The notes below the pieces were generated by a model. The model was given only the letters and a program-made list of their open reading frames with translations. It was not told the origin of the DNA and did not search any database. This document shows positions 43,956-51,844 of a DNA stretch of 64,000 nt, in pieces (the stretch's first letter is position 1; every line of letters begins with the position of its first letter). The DNA comes from an uncultured Chitinophaga sp. (GTDB lineage: Bacteria; Bacteroidota; Bacteroidia; Chitinophagales; Chitinophagaceae), in NCBI RefSeq assembly GCF_946479755.1, contig NZ_CAMLHC010000033.1, forward strand, positions 1-64,000, written 5' to 3'. The position numbers and the translations under genes are program-made.

Positions 43956-44063
43956 CAAATTTATACATTTGGCGATTCCGCTATTTAGATATTTAAAGAA
44001 TTAATGGAAACGCACCGACCGGTAAATATCTAAATGGCTAAATAACCAAATGTTTTAACTTTG
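43956..44063. promoter_or_regulatory. Mirror-symmetric divergent promoters of Nudix and pyrE
   Basis: The minus-strand -7 box TAAATTTG (43956-43963) and plus-strand -7 box TAACTTTG (44056-44063) sit at the outer ends of an inverted repeat. The inner arms, 43966-43995 and 44023-44052, match at 25 of 30 bases (shared ends CATTTGG and TTTAGATATTTA). The two promoters are therefore near mirror images. Confidence 0.7.
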
Positions 44064-44070
44064 GCGCCGT

Positions 44071-44706
44071 ATGAGTACAGTAAGCGAAAAACAAGTGGCA
44101 GAAAAACTGCTGCAGGTGCAGGCCGTAAAGTTGAGCCCTGCCCAGCCTTTTACATGGGCCTCCGGATGGAAATCCCCCATCTATTGCGATAACCGGAAGC
44201 TGTTGTCCTTTCCATATGTGCGGGACTATATCAAATCTGAGTTGTGCAATACCGTTTTTGAAACCTACCCGGATGCTGCGGTCATCGCTGGTGTGGCTAC
44301 TGCCGGTATTCCCCATGGCGCATTGGTGGCCGACCAGCTCAAGCTGCCGTTTATCTACGTTCGTTCCAAGCCGAAAGAACATGGAATGGGCAACCAGATC
44401 GAGGGCGTATTACAGCCTGGTCAGCAGGTGGTAGTGGTAGAAGACCTGATCTCCACCGGTAAGAGCAGCCTCGAGGCGGTGCAGGCGATCCGCGCCGCCG
44501 GCGGCGAAGTGATCGGCATGGTGTCTATCTTCAACTATGGTTTTGACGTGGCGGTGAAAGCATTCGAAGCTGCCGGTGTACCGTTCAAATCGCTGAGCAA
44601 CTACAACGCCATGATCGCGCTGGCAGAAGAGAAAGGCATTGTGTCCGGAGATGAGATCAGCACCTTACAGGCCTGGAGAACAGCGCCGGACCAATGGGGT
44701 AAATAG
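44071..44706 (+). CDS. pyrE: Orotate phosphoribosyltransferase
   Basis: A 211-residue enzyme making orotidine 5'-phosphate from orotate and PRPP in pyrimidine synthesis. The PRPP-binding motif VVVVEDLISTGKSS is at about 120-133, the catalytic loop region is VRSKPKEHGMGNQIEG, and TWASGWKSPIYCDNRK is the N-terminal signature. Length typical. The -7 box ends seven bases before the ATG, so translation may start on a nearly leaderless mRNA. No pyrF adjacent. Confidence 0.95.
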   Translation: MSTVSEKQVAEKLLQVQAVKLSPAQPFTWASGWKSPIYCDNRKLLSFPYVRDYIKSELCNTVFETYPDAAVIAGVATAGIPHGALVADQLKLPFIYVRSKPKEHGMGNQIEGVLQPGQQVVVVEDLISTGKSSLEAVQAIRAAGGEVIGMVSIFNYGFDVAVKAFEAAGVPFKSLSNYNAMIALAEEKGIVSGDEISTLQAWRTAPDQWGK

Positions 44707-44748
44707 GATATTACTTTTTTTGTATATTCGGTTGTCAAAATCTATACT

Positions 44749-45123
44749 ATGCGTATCGTAAAATTAGTAATGCTGTTCCTGCTGGCGAGCGTAAGCGTGG
44801 CCATGGCCCAGCAGAAGAAAAAAGCCCTGCTGACTGCTAAGATCAGTACGCCAACTGTGCAGTGTGAGTCCTGCAAAAACCGTATTGAAAGATACATGTC
44901 CCAGGAAGAAGGCGTGGAGTCTGTAAAAGTGGATTATAAAAAGCACGTGACGACTGTCAAGTATTGGGATGACCGTACGAACATCGAAAACGTTAAAACG
45001 GGTATTGCCAATGCCGGTTATGACGCCGATAACGTAACTGCCAATCCGGAAAGCTACGCTAAGCTGCCCAAATGCTGCAAAAAGCCGGAAGATGGCGGCG
45101 GCATGGAAAAGAAAAAGCACTAA
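44749..45123 (+). CDS. Periplasmic heavy-metal-associated (HMA) domain protein
   Basis: A 124-residue protein with a signal peptide (1-20, AMAQQ). A ferredoxin-like HMA domain carries C39-E-S-C42 in TVQCESCKNRIERYM, where copper-type proteins have MxCxxC; VTTVKYWDDRT and GIANAGYDAD complete the fold. The C-terminus has a Cys-Cys pair (PKCCKKPEDGGG) and a Lys/His tail that may add metal ligands. Probably binds Cu or another thiophilic metal. A terminator follows. Confidence 0.82.
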   Translation: MRIVKLVMLFLLASVSVAMAQQKKKALLTAKISTPTVQCESCKNRIERYMSQEEGVESVKVDYKKHVTTVKYWDDRTNIENVKTGIANAGYDADNVTANPESYAKLPKCCKKPEDGGGMEKKKH

Positions 45124-45141
45124 GTCTTTATATCATTGCAT

Positions 45142-45168
45142 CACCCGGGAAGTCTCCCTTCCCGGGTG
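45142..45168 (+). terminator. Intrinsic terminator after the HMA protein gene
   Basis: Stem CACCCGGGAAG (45142-45152) with CTTCCCGGGTG (45158-45168), followed by TTTCTTT. Confidence 0.75.
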
Positions 45169-45234
45169 TTTCTTTAGCCTGTAATTCCCCATATTTCTCC
45201 CCGAATTGCCCGAATTGCTCAATTTTTCAACTTT

Positions 45235-45780
45235 TTGGCTATTTCCTGCATTCTCTTTAACCCGTTCAAGCATCATTTAGGCGCATTGCAGCAGCTGCTG
45301 GCTACCGTATCGCCCGCTGATCTGCCGGCCGCCCTGCAGAAAATCGGGACTTCCCAGATGGACATGTACACCGGCCACCTGTCACCGGAAGCTATTTTTG
45401 AGGAAATTATCTCACAGCTGGCAGCGCAGGAGATGCACCTGCCGGCTACCTTCGCTGCCGCCACAGCGGCGCGGCAGGGATACCTGGAAGTAACGCTGTC
45501 GGATACCTCCCGCTGGGTGCTGCGACTATCGGATGATCCGGAACGGTATATCCATCTGCACCCGGGGCGGTACAGCCCACATACGCTGCGCATTAAAGCA
45601 GCAGCGCTGAAAACGGCCATGGCTTACAAAGCGGCAGCCGGGAACGGACGCCTTAGCGGGGACCTGCTGCCGGACATGAACGCCGTCAGGGCCGTAGCGG
45701 GACTGTCGCCGGTGCGGAGCATCGACGATGCGCAACATCTGCTGAAAATTATCGGGTTGATTTCAGCATCCGGGGGATAA
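45235..45780 (+). CDS. Uncharacterised protein, non-ATG start likely
   Basis: An open frame of up to 181 residues. I do not recognise it. The N-terminal part (FNPFKHHLGALQQLLATVS) reads like real protein, but the first ATG is only at 45358 (residue 42 of the long frame), so a TTG at 45235 or another rare start is needed to include it. Composition is Ala/Leu-rich with several Pro; no signal peptide or motif is seen. The region ending SGDLLPDMNAVRAVAGLSPV is helical. Base use resembles true genes here. Confidence in coding is moderate. Confidence 0.45.
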   Translation: MAISCILFNPFKHHLGALQQLLATVSPADLPAALQKIGTSQMDMYTGHLSPEAIFEEIISQLAAQEMHLPATFAAATAARQGYLEVTLSDTSRWVLRLSDDPERYIHLHPGRYSPHTLRIKAAALKTAMAYKAAAGNGRLSGDLLPDMNAVRAVAGLSPVRSIDDAQHLLKIIGLISASGG

Positions 45781-46003
45781 ACGCTCCTGGCCAGCATGTT
45801 ATTCAAATCTTTTTTCATCGAAATTGTTATCGCTTCTGAGAATTGTCCTTTCCGGGCGACAATATTTGTTTGGTTTGAGTGGTGTTGGGAATACAGGTCC
45901 AGGCGCCCGAACTTCACATACTGAACTTACCGGCGCGCCAACGTCCCAAACTTCCGGTCCCAACTTCGCGTGCCGCACACCCTTGCATTTCCGCTAAATA
46001 AAA

Positions 46004-46029
46004 AAAGCTCCGGGGCTTCCCGAAGCTTT
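46004..46029 (-). terminator. Intrinsic terminator for the LEA14-like gene
   Basis: Stem AAAGCTCCGGG (46004-46014) with CCCGAAGCTTT (46019-46029); the one mismatch is a G-U pair in minus-strand RNA, and T residues follow on that strand. Confidence 0.6.
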
Positions 46030-46058
46030 CTGACAGCCAGGCTGTCGATTTATCGTGG

Positions 46059-46077
46059 CCCGGGCTTTAGCCCCGGG
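46059..46077. repeat. CCCGGG-type palindrome, copy 2
   Basis: CCCGGG-ctttagc-CCCGGG, matching the copy at 33865-33885 in arms and loop. It lies just before the stop codon end of a minus-strand gene, as does copy 1. Confidence 0.55.
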
Positions 46078-46087
46078 AACTGTTCGT

Positions 46088-46543
46088 TTAGAAAAAATTC
46101 AGCGCCTGTTTGGTTTCGCATTTAATGGGGAAGGGGATGAAGATGCCGCCTTTGCCTACTTTGCAGTTACCGGTGGCTTTAATGGTGACTTCTTTGCTGG
46201 AGAAAGCGGTAAAGGCGTTCTTCAGCACATTGGCCATATTGACTTCCAGTTTCACCGGAAAATAAAAAGTGTCCTTTGCGGGGATGCTGATCATGGTGTC
46301 CTGGAGGGAGCGGCCTACTTCGGTATCGTCAAAATAGACATTGAAATTGGCGTCTTTTAGTTTCAACTGATAATTGTTCGGGTTGTAATATGCCAGGGTC
46401 AGCCGTACAATACTCTTGGACATACCCATCTCATCCATTTGCAGATTAGCAACTCTTACAAACTCCAAATCCTTCATTTTCTCGCATGAGCTCGTCAGCC
46501 CCCAGGTAGCGATAATGATCAAAATCAGACGGATCGTTTTCAT
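46088..46543 (-). CDS. LEA14/WHy-like lipoprotein
   Basis: A 151-residue protein with a lipoprotein signal (LTSSC). A beta-sandwich domain resembles LEA type 2 / WHy proteins: SIVRLTLAYYNPNNYQLKLKDANF (in parts LTLAYYNPN, LKLKDANFNVYF), then IPAKDTFYFPVKLEV and GNCKVGKGGIFIPFPI. Such domains bind hydrophobic surfaces and are often envelope-associated in Bacteroidota. No motif indicates an enzyme. A terminator and a palindrome follow. Confidence 0.75.
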   Translation of the reverse strand: MKTIRLILIIIATWGLTSSCEKMKDLEFVRVANLQMDEMGMSKSIVRLTLAYYNPNNYQLKLKDANFNVYFDDTEVGRSLQDTMISIPAKDTFYFPVKLEVNMANVLKNAFTAFSSKEVTIKATGNCKVGKGGIFIPFPIKCETKQALNFF

Positions 46544-46936
46544 TGTTTATCGGTGAACTTTTAATCTTCAAACCTACTGCAAAGGTTTTATTTATCAAAA
46601 AACCGGCAACGAATTGGGAAACATTTAACGGGAAATTATGGTGGAGCCGGGTAGGGGCATCTCATTGTATAATCTAAAAGATAAATATTAAAAAATATTT
46701 TCTTTACGATTCTTTTTTATCTTTAAAAGCCTTCCTGAGCTTGGTTAAAATCATCACGCAAGCAACTAATTTCTTTAGTATTTTTGCATTTGTCTGCCAT
46801 TTTACTTTAATCGGTGAAATACTAATTTCATTAGCATATGAATAACTTTTCTATGAATTGTTATCCAGTTACTTGAAATTAATTGTTAAATAGATAACTC
46901 TAAGTAGATCAGCAGCTGTAACTATTCATTTCCGCA
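46544..46936. other. Intergenic region between LEA14-like and WbqC genes
   Basis: A/T-rich, no gene seen. A -7-like box TATTTTTG (46779-46786) faces the WbqC gene, without an obvious -33. The start region of the divergent lipoprotein gene occupies the left end. No repeats noticed. Confidence 0.5.
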
Positions 46937-46960
46937 ATGCCGGGCAAAAATTTTGACATT

Positions 46961-47590
46961 ATGACAGAGAATGCAAAAAGTGAAGTACTATTAATTGAAT
47001 CACAGTATTTTCCGCCGATTAGCTTCTACAAAACTTTAATTAACCACGATATATTACAGATCGAGAAATATGAGCACTATCAAAAGCTCAGTTACCGGAA
47101 CCGTTGTTACCTTGCCGGCCCAAATGGGCGTATGATTTTAAGTGTGCCGCTCACCCGGGGAAAAAATCAGCGGACGGTGATGAAGGACGTCCGGATCAGC
47201 AATGAGGAGAAATGGCAATCGTTGCATTGGAAAACGCTCGTGTCTGCTTATCGTCGTTCTCCCTGGTTTGAATATTACGAAGAAGATATGCAGGGATTGT
47301 TTGAAAAACCGTTCAATTTTCTGCTCGACTGGAACATGGCCTGTTTCGAATGGGTAAATAGCAAGCTCGGCATTAATCCGGTTATCCGGTTTACCGACAG
47401 CTATCAAAAGGATGTGCCCGGTGTGACGGACGCACGTGAACTAATCCTGCCCAATACCCCTGCAGGAGAAGAGGCGCCGCAATACACCCAGGTGTTCCAG
47501 GAACGTGTCGGTTTCCTGCCCGATCTGAGCATTCTGGACCTGCTTTTCTGCGAAGGGAAACAGTCAATGTCGGTCATCAATAATGCTTAA
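46961..47590 (+). CDS. WbqC family protein
   Basis: About 209 residues, matching the WbqC family: LLIESQYFPPISFYKTLI at the N-terminus, KLSYRNRCYLAGPNG, LSVPLTRGKNQ, WQSLHWKTLVSAYRRSPWFEYY (in parts WQSLHWKTL, RRSPWFEYY) and the C-terminal FQERVGFLPDLSILDLLF. The family is found in O-antigen clusters but also as a lone gene in Bacteroidota; its reaction is not settled. An upstream ATG at 46937 would add eight residues. Confidence 0.82.
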   Translation: MTENAKSEVLLIESQYFPPISFYKTLINHDILQIEKYEHYQKLSYRNRCYLAGPNGRMILSVPLTRGKNQRTVMKDVRISNEEKWQSLHWKTLVSAYRRSPWFEYYEEDMQGLFEKPFNFLLDWNMACFEWVNSKLGINPVIRFTDSYQKDVPGVTDARELILPNTPAGEEAPQYTQVFQERVGFLPDLSILDLLFCEGKQSMSVINNA

Positions 47591-47614
47591 TAAATATTAA
47601 ATAAATTTATTTAA

Positions 47615-47644
47615 TTGGTTGATTTATAATTGTTTGTATATTTG
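47615..47644 (+). promoter_or_regulatory. Distal promoter of the arginine decarboxylase gene
   Basis: TTG (47615-47617), 19-base spacer, TATATTTG (47637-47644). It would give a leader of about 185 nt. The bases after it (TTTGCAAC.A..TTG) recur at a second box at 47713-47720. Confidence 0.6.
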
Positions 47645-47712
47645 CAACGATGTTGACCTGTTGCCCGGCCGGGCCCCCGGAAAAAAATTACTGCAGCAAT
47701 CAACAAAATATT

Positions 47713-47720
47713 TAGCTTTG
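47713..47720 (+). promoter_or_regulatory. Proximal -7 box of the arginine decarboxylase gene
   Basis: TAGCTTTG followed by CAACCAATTTTG, a near repeat of the distal box and its downstream bases. No -33 TTG at the usual distance. Confidence 0.35.
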
Positions 47721-47836
47721 CAACCAATTTTGCTGGGTTTCGAACTGACGTAGGTGTGTAAACCAGGAGTTTCCAGCGAGGAAAAGGAGCATTTATCCTG
47801 TAGTTTATTTTATTACTAATTCATTTGCAGATTTAA

Positions 47837-49237
47837 ATGAACAACACCTACACCGACCTCGTTAAACAGACTTTTGAATTCCCCCAGGAGGGCTTTGATG
47901 TAAAAGACAACTACCTGGAGTTTAACGGTTTGGACATTAAGGCGCTGATTGACAAGTACGGAACGCCTTTTAAGTTGACCTACCTTCCCAAGATCGGAAT
48001 GCAGGTCAACAAGGCAAAGAAAATGTTTCATGACGCCATCAAAAAGAACAGGTACGACGGAAAGTATTATTATTGCTATTGTACCAAAAGTTCGCACTTC
48101 TCCTTTATTATGGAGGAAACCCTGAAACATGGGGTGCACATCGAAACCTCGTTTGCTTATGATATCGATATCGTAAACAAGCTGTACGAAAAAAAGAAGA
48201 TCAACAAAGAGACGTTTGTTCTCTGTAACGGTTTCAAAACAAAAGCCTACACCAGGGCCATCGCCAGACTGATCAACAGCGGCTTTAAAAATGTGATCCC
48301 GGTGCTGGACAATAAAGAGGAACTGGAAGACTACAAACGGAACATCCGGATAAAAGATAAAGTGAAACTGGGTATCCGCGTTGCTGCGGAAGAAGAGCCC
48401 AGCTTCGACTTCTATACCTCCCGTCTGGGTGTGCCTCCCCGTGATATCCTTGAGTATTACGTGGATAAAATCAAGGGAAATGAGAAGTTTGAGCTGAAAA
48501 TGCTGCACTTCTTTATGAACAAAGGGATCAAAGATGATATCTTCTATTGGTCTCAGTTCAACAGGGTGATCAACCTGTACTGCCAGCTGAAAAAGATCTG
48601 CCCTGAACTGGACAGTATCAACATTGGTGGCGGCTTCCCGATCAAACACTCTCTGGGCTTCGACTATGACTATAATTACATCGTTAACGAGATTGTAGCC
48701 AACATCAAAAGCACCTGCAAAAAAAATAAAGTGCCGGTTCCGGACATCTACACCGAATTCGGTTCCTTTACAGTAGGAGAGAGCGGCGCTGTTATCTACA
48801 GCGTGGTAGGTGAAAAAATGCAGAACGACAGGGAGTCCTGGTATATGATCGACAGTTCTTTCATTACCACCTTGCCGGACACATGGGGTATCGGGGAGAA
48901 ATTCCTGATGCTGCCGATCAACAAGTGGGACCAGGAATACCAGGAAGTGCACCTGGGAGGTCTTACCTGCGACGGATACGATTTTTACACTTCTGAGGAA
49001 CATATCAATGCGGTATTTTTACCGAAACAACAGCCGAGCGGAGAGCCGCTGTATATCGGTTTCTTCCATACCGGCGCCTACCAGGACCAGCTGAGCGGAT
49101 ACGGTGGTATCAAACACTGCCTTATCCCATCCCCCAAGCATGTGATTGTGGGATACGATAAAAACGGACAGCTGAAAGACTGGTTGTATGCGAAAGAACA
49201 AACTTCTCAGAGCATGTTGAAGATTTTGGGTTATTAA
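47837..49237 (+). CDS. speA: Arginine decarboxylase-like PLP enzyme (alanine racemase fold)
   Basis: A 466-residue fold type III PLP decarboxylase. The Schiff-base Lys84 lies in YYCYCTKSSHFSF, the PLP phosphate loop is INIGGGFP, VHIETSFAYDI contains the His-Glu pair packing on PLP, and the C-terminal active-site region has LTCDGYDFY and HTGAYQDQLSGYGG. It is shorter than the 630-residue E. coli SpeA, as is usual in Bacteroidota. Expected product agmatine, feeding polyamine synthesis; related enzymes act on ornithine or carboxynorspermidine, so the substrate is not certain. An unusually long leader precedes it. Confidence 0.82.
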   Translation: MNNTYTDLVKQTFEFPQEGFDVKDNYLEFNGLDIKALIDKYGTPFKLTYLPKIGMQVNKAKKMFHDAIKKNRYDGKYYYCYCTKSSHFSFIMEETLKHGVHIETSFAYDIDIVNKLYEKKKINKETFVLCNGFKTKAYTRAIARLINSGFKNVIPVLDNKEELEDYKRNIRIKDKVKLGIRVAAEEEPSFDFYTSRLGVPPRDILEYYVDKIKGNEKFELKMLHFFMNKGIKDDIFYWSQFNRVINLYCQLKKICPELDSINIGGGFPIKHSLGFDYDYNYIVNEIVANIKSTCKKNKVPVPDIYTEFGSFTVGESGAVIYSVVGEKMQNDRESWYMIDSSFITTLPDTWGIGEKFLMLPINKWDQEYQEVHLGGLTCDGYDFYTSEEHINAVFLPKQQPSGEPLYIGFFHTGAYQDQLSGYGGIKHCLIPSPKHVIVGYDKNGQLKDWLYAKEQTSQSMLKILGY

Positions 49238-49631
49238 AAAAATGGGTTAGTAATCCTACTGAAAGCCCCCCGATTTTTCGGGGGGCTTCTTTTATGTGTG
49301 AAAGTTCAGGGCAAAAAAAAGGACTTTCATTGCTGAAAGCCCCATCCATGGCATAGGTTAGATGATGTCCAATAGCATAAGGACAATAGGAAATAATTTG
49401 ATATCACAAATATAGTGTAGCCGTTCACGCTGGATAAGCCCTAAAAGTTGTAATTTTTTATAATCTGATAACGCGATATTTGAATTGATTTGGTGTTAAT
49501 ATAGTATTATAACATTTACAAATCGTTAACATTTACGCGGTCTTTCAGGAGATTAGCGATTGGGGTTTTTTAGGGAGAAGTGGTGGGTACAGCAGATAAA
49601 AAAATGTTATATCTCACACAGACGTGTAGTA
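49238..49631. other. Intergenic region with two hairpins
   Basis: No gene. The left end holds a terminator (49263-49288) and a second small hairpin (TGAAAGTTC near 49299 with GGACTTTCA near 49321-49329). The rest is A/T-rich with no element I recognise. Confidence 0.5.
49263..49288 (+). terminator. Intrinsic terminator after the arginine decarboxylase gene
   Basis: Stem AAGCCCCCCG (49263-49272) with CGGGGGGCTT (49279-49288), 6-nt loop, then CTTTT. Confidence 0.85.
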
Positions 49632-50465
49632 TCAATCTTCCTGGGCCTCATTGAGATAGCTGATGGCAGCGCCGCATTGTTTTTCTATTTCAGTAAAACA
49701 GGCGTCCAGCAGTTCCAGCTCTCCCTTCATGAAGGCGGCTTTACCGGAACGGGAAAACCCTTTCACCAGCAGGAATTGTTTGGTGAGGTTCTGATTGATC
49801 AGCGACAGATGCTGCTTTTGTTTTTCCATGGTGCGCTGCTGTTCCATAGAGATGATGTTGCGGTAGTACTGGCCCAGCGCGCGGATCAGGAAGAGCATGT
49901 ACAGGATCACCGTGATGGGATTGGACATCAGCTGGAAGGTGTCGGAATAACCGGAGCTGATATATACGGTAATACCATTGATTTTGATGTAGGCCACCGC
50001 ACAGAGATAGGCGCAGAGGATGCTGCATAGCACGAGCGCCGTCCGTATGTTGACCGTAATATAAGCCAGCAGGATACTCATCGACCATACGATAGCGTAC
50101 CGGGGGGAAAGGTCCTGGTTGTTGAGAAAAGAAGAAAGAATTGGTATCAGTAGGGTGCAACAGGAGGTGACCAGTCCCACTACCCGGGCAGCTACACCGC
50201 GTCTCAACAGGTAAAGACAAACGGACAATACCGCTACCATACAGGGGATCAGTACCATGTTGACCTCATTCTGGCTGATCATGGCCAGCAGCATAACGGG
50301 GAATAACAGTAGTATGTAAAAAAAGAGATAGTCAAAGATGAGCCGGAGCTTCGCCTGTTCATAGGTGTCTTCGGTATGCTGCAACACATTGCCGATCACT
50401 GCTTTTTCCGAGCTGAGGTAAATGCTCTTGGTAAATAACCAGGCATTCCTGAAATGCTTTGCCAT
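49632..50465 (-). CDS. Multi-pass membrane protein, possible orphan sensor module
   Basis: A 277-residue protein with about six membrane helices (starting LIFDYLFFYILLLFPVMLLAM, shown in part VLIPCMVAVLSVCLYLL for helix 2) followed by a cytoplasmic helix (SMEQQRTMEKQKQHLSLINQNL) and a short C-terminal segment. The layout is that of the input half of a membrane histidine kinase: the linker helix reads like the start of a dimerisation region, but no H-box or ATPase follows. The last ~50 residues (KGELELLDACFTEIEKQCG) are helical. It could be a truncated kinase or an independent sensor. The start is at 50465. Confidence 0.6.
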   Translation of the reverse strand: MAKHFRNAWLFTKSIYLSSEKAVIGNVLQHTEDTYEQAKLRLIFDYLFFYILLLFPVMLLAMISQNEVNMVLIPCMVAVLSVCLYLLRRGVAARVVGLVTSCCTLLIPILSSFLNNQDLSPRYAIVWSMSILLAYITVNIRTALVLCSILCAYLCAVAYIKINGITVYISSGYSDTFQLMSNPITVILYMLFLIRALGQYYRNIISMEQQRTMEKQKQHLSLINQNLTKQFLLVKGFSRSGKAAFMKGELELLDACFTEIEKQCGAAISYLNEAQED

Positions 50466-50546
50466 TAGCGCTTGCTTAAGGAAGCAAATTATTGTATTAA
50501 TCCGCACCAGTTGATTCAACGTTTGTGTGAATTATACACATATGAA

Positions 50547-50574
50547 AAAGGAGATACCAGATGGTACCTCCTTT
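50547..50574 (-). terminator. Intrinsic terminator after the Hsp20 gene
   Basis: Arms AAAGGAGATACC (50547-50558) and GGTACCTCCTTT (50563-50574); the single mismatch becomes a G-U pair on the minus strand. T residues follow on that strand. Confidence 0.65.
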
Positions 50575-50624
50575 CTTAACCCCCATGTTTCGGACAGCTT
50601 CGGGAGGAAGCCATCCTGTATCCC

Positions 50625-51065
50625 TTATTCCACTACTATCTCTTTGGGTGCGTCCTGTTTGTTTTCCTTTTTGGAAAGGGTCACTTTCAGGATACCGTTT
50701 TCATATTTCGCCTGAATCCTGTTGACGTCCACCGCTTCAGTGATGCTGAAGGAACGTTTGAAGGATTTGAAGTTAAACTCGCGGCGCACTTGTTTGTCGC
50801 CTTCGGTTTTAGCTTCCGCTTTTCTTTCTGCGCTGATGGTAATCGCTTTCTCATCTGCACTGATCTTAAAGTCTTCTTTCACAAAACCAGGTGCTACTAC
50901 ATCCAGCAGAAATGCGTCTTTTGTTTCTACGATGTTCACCGGAGGATGGGTGGTAAAAAAGTCGCTGGTCAGAAAGTCGTCTTTTACATATTTGTTCCAT
51001 CCGCCATTAAAAATGTCTTCAACTAATCTGGGAAGAGGGCTGTGGTTAAATTTTACGTGTGTCAT
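50625..51065 (-). CDS. Small heat shock protein, Hsp20/alpha-crystallin family
   Basis: A 146-residue ATP-independent holdase. A short N-terminal arm is followed by the alpha-crystallin domain: PPVNIVETKDAFLLDVVAPGF (in parts PVNIVETKD, LDVVAPGFVKEDFKI), ITISAERKAEA, REFNFKSFKRSFSI and the conserved YENGILKVTLSKKE. The C-terminus has an EIVVE end in the place of the IxI anchoring motif. Length typical. A single-gene unit with its own terminator. Confidence 0.93.
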   Translation of the reverse strand: MTHVKFNHSPLPRLVEDIFNGGWNKYVKDDFLTSDFFTTHPPVNIVETKDAFLLDVVAPGFVKEDFKISADEKAITISAERKAEAKTEGDKQVRREFNFKSFKRSFSITEAVDVNRIQAKYENGILKVTLSKKENKQDAPKEIVVE

Positions 51066-51264
51066 GGTTTTATTAGTTTTTTAGTGTGAAATCAATTTTG
51101 TTGTTCAACACCGGTTACAGATCAAATGGGATACCATGCCAACAAAACTGCTATTTTGTTAGTAAAATGGTTACAGATACTGACAATATGTCGTTTTGAT
51201 TGTTTGTGTTGTGTCAAAAAGTCTTTTATGGGGATGGATTTTTTACTTTTTGCTCCTATATCTT

Positions 51265-51272
51265 TAACTTTG
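51265..51272 (+). promoter_or_regulatory. -7 box of the bacilliredoxin gene
   Basis: TAACTTTG, 32 bases before the ATG at 51305. The region upstream is T-rich but lacks a clear TTG at 19-22 bases. Confidence 0.45.
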
Positions 51273-51304
51273 TCGAAAATCTTAACACAAAAAACTATAA
51301 TTAT

Positions 51305-51718
51305 ATGTATCCTGCGGAATTAGTTATGCCTAGAAAGGCTGAGTTGACTGATAATGGATTTGAGGAGCTGCTGACCTCCGGCAGTGTAGACGACACGCTG
51401 AAGAAAGAAGGTACCACGCTGGTAGTAATAAATTCTGTATGTGGCTGCTCTGCTGCCACTGCACGTCCTGGTGTACTGATGGCTGTTGCGCACAGTGAAA
51501 AGAAACCGGACAGACTGACCACTGCTTTTGCGGGTTTTGATCTGGAAGCGGTACAGCAGATCCGTACACACCTGATGCCTTATCCTCCGTCTTCTCCTTC
51601 CATTGCGCTGTTTAAAGACGGACAGCTGGTGCATTTTATCGAACGTCACATGATCGAGGGCCGTTCAGCACAGATGATTGCTGCCAACCTCGCTGATGCG
51701 TTTGAACAATATTGCTAA
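51305..51718 (+). CDS. BrxA/BrxB family bacilliredoxin
   Basis: A 137-residue thioredoxin-fold protein with the Cys-Gly-Cys active site at 46-48 (INSVCGCSAATARPG), the signature of bacilliredoxins that remove bacillithiol from oxidised proteins. MPYPPSSPSIALFKDG and ERHMIEGRSAQ are family blocks. The longer frame from 51200 lies upstream of the promoter box and is rejected. It suggests that the organism uses bacillithiol or a similar thiol; no bsh genes are in the window. Confidence 0.88.
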   Translation: MYPAELVMPRKAELTDNGFEELLTSGSVDDTLKKEGTTLVVINSVCGCSAATARPGVLMAVAHSEKKPDRLTTAFAGFDLEAVQQIRTHLMPYPPSSPSIALFKDGQLVHFIERHMIEGRSAQMIAANLADAFEQYC

Positions 51719-51844
51719 TACTTTAATTCCGGAATTCCAATTCAGAATTTCGAAATTACATCGTACTTTGGTGGTTTGATTTTCCTTATTGACTAATTCG
51801 GCTTTGTTCATAGGAAAACTCAGATCACCAATTTTTTTTAGGCT

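Larger units (their letters stand above)
45781..46087. other. Intergenic region with terminator and palindrome
   Basis: No gene is supported; short open frames here do not resemble proteins. The right part holds a minus-strand terminator (46004-46029) and the second CCCGGG-type palindrome (46059-46077). CTGACAGCCAGGCTGTCG near 46030-46047 is a further small hairpin. Confidence 0.55.
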
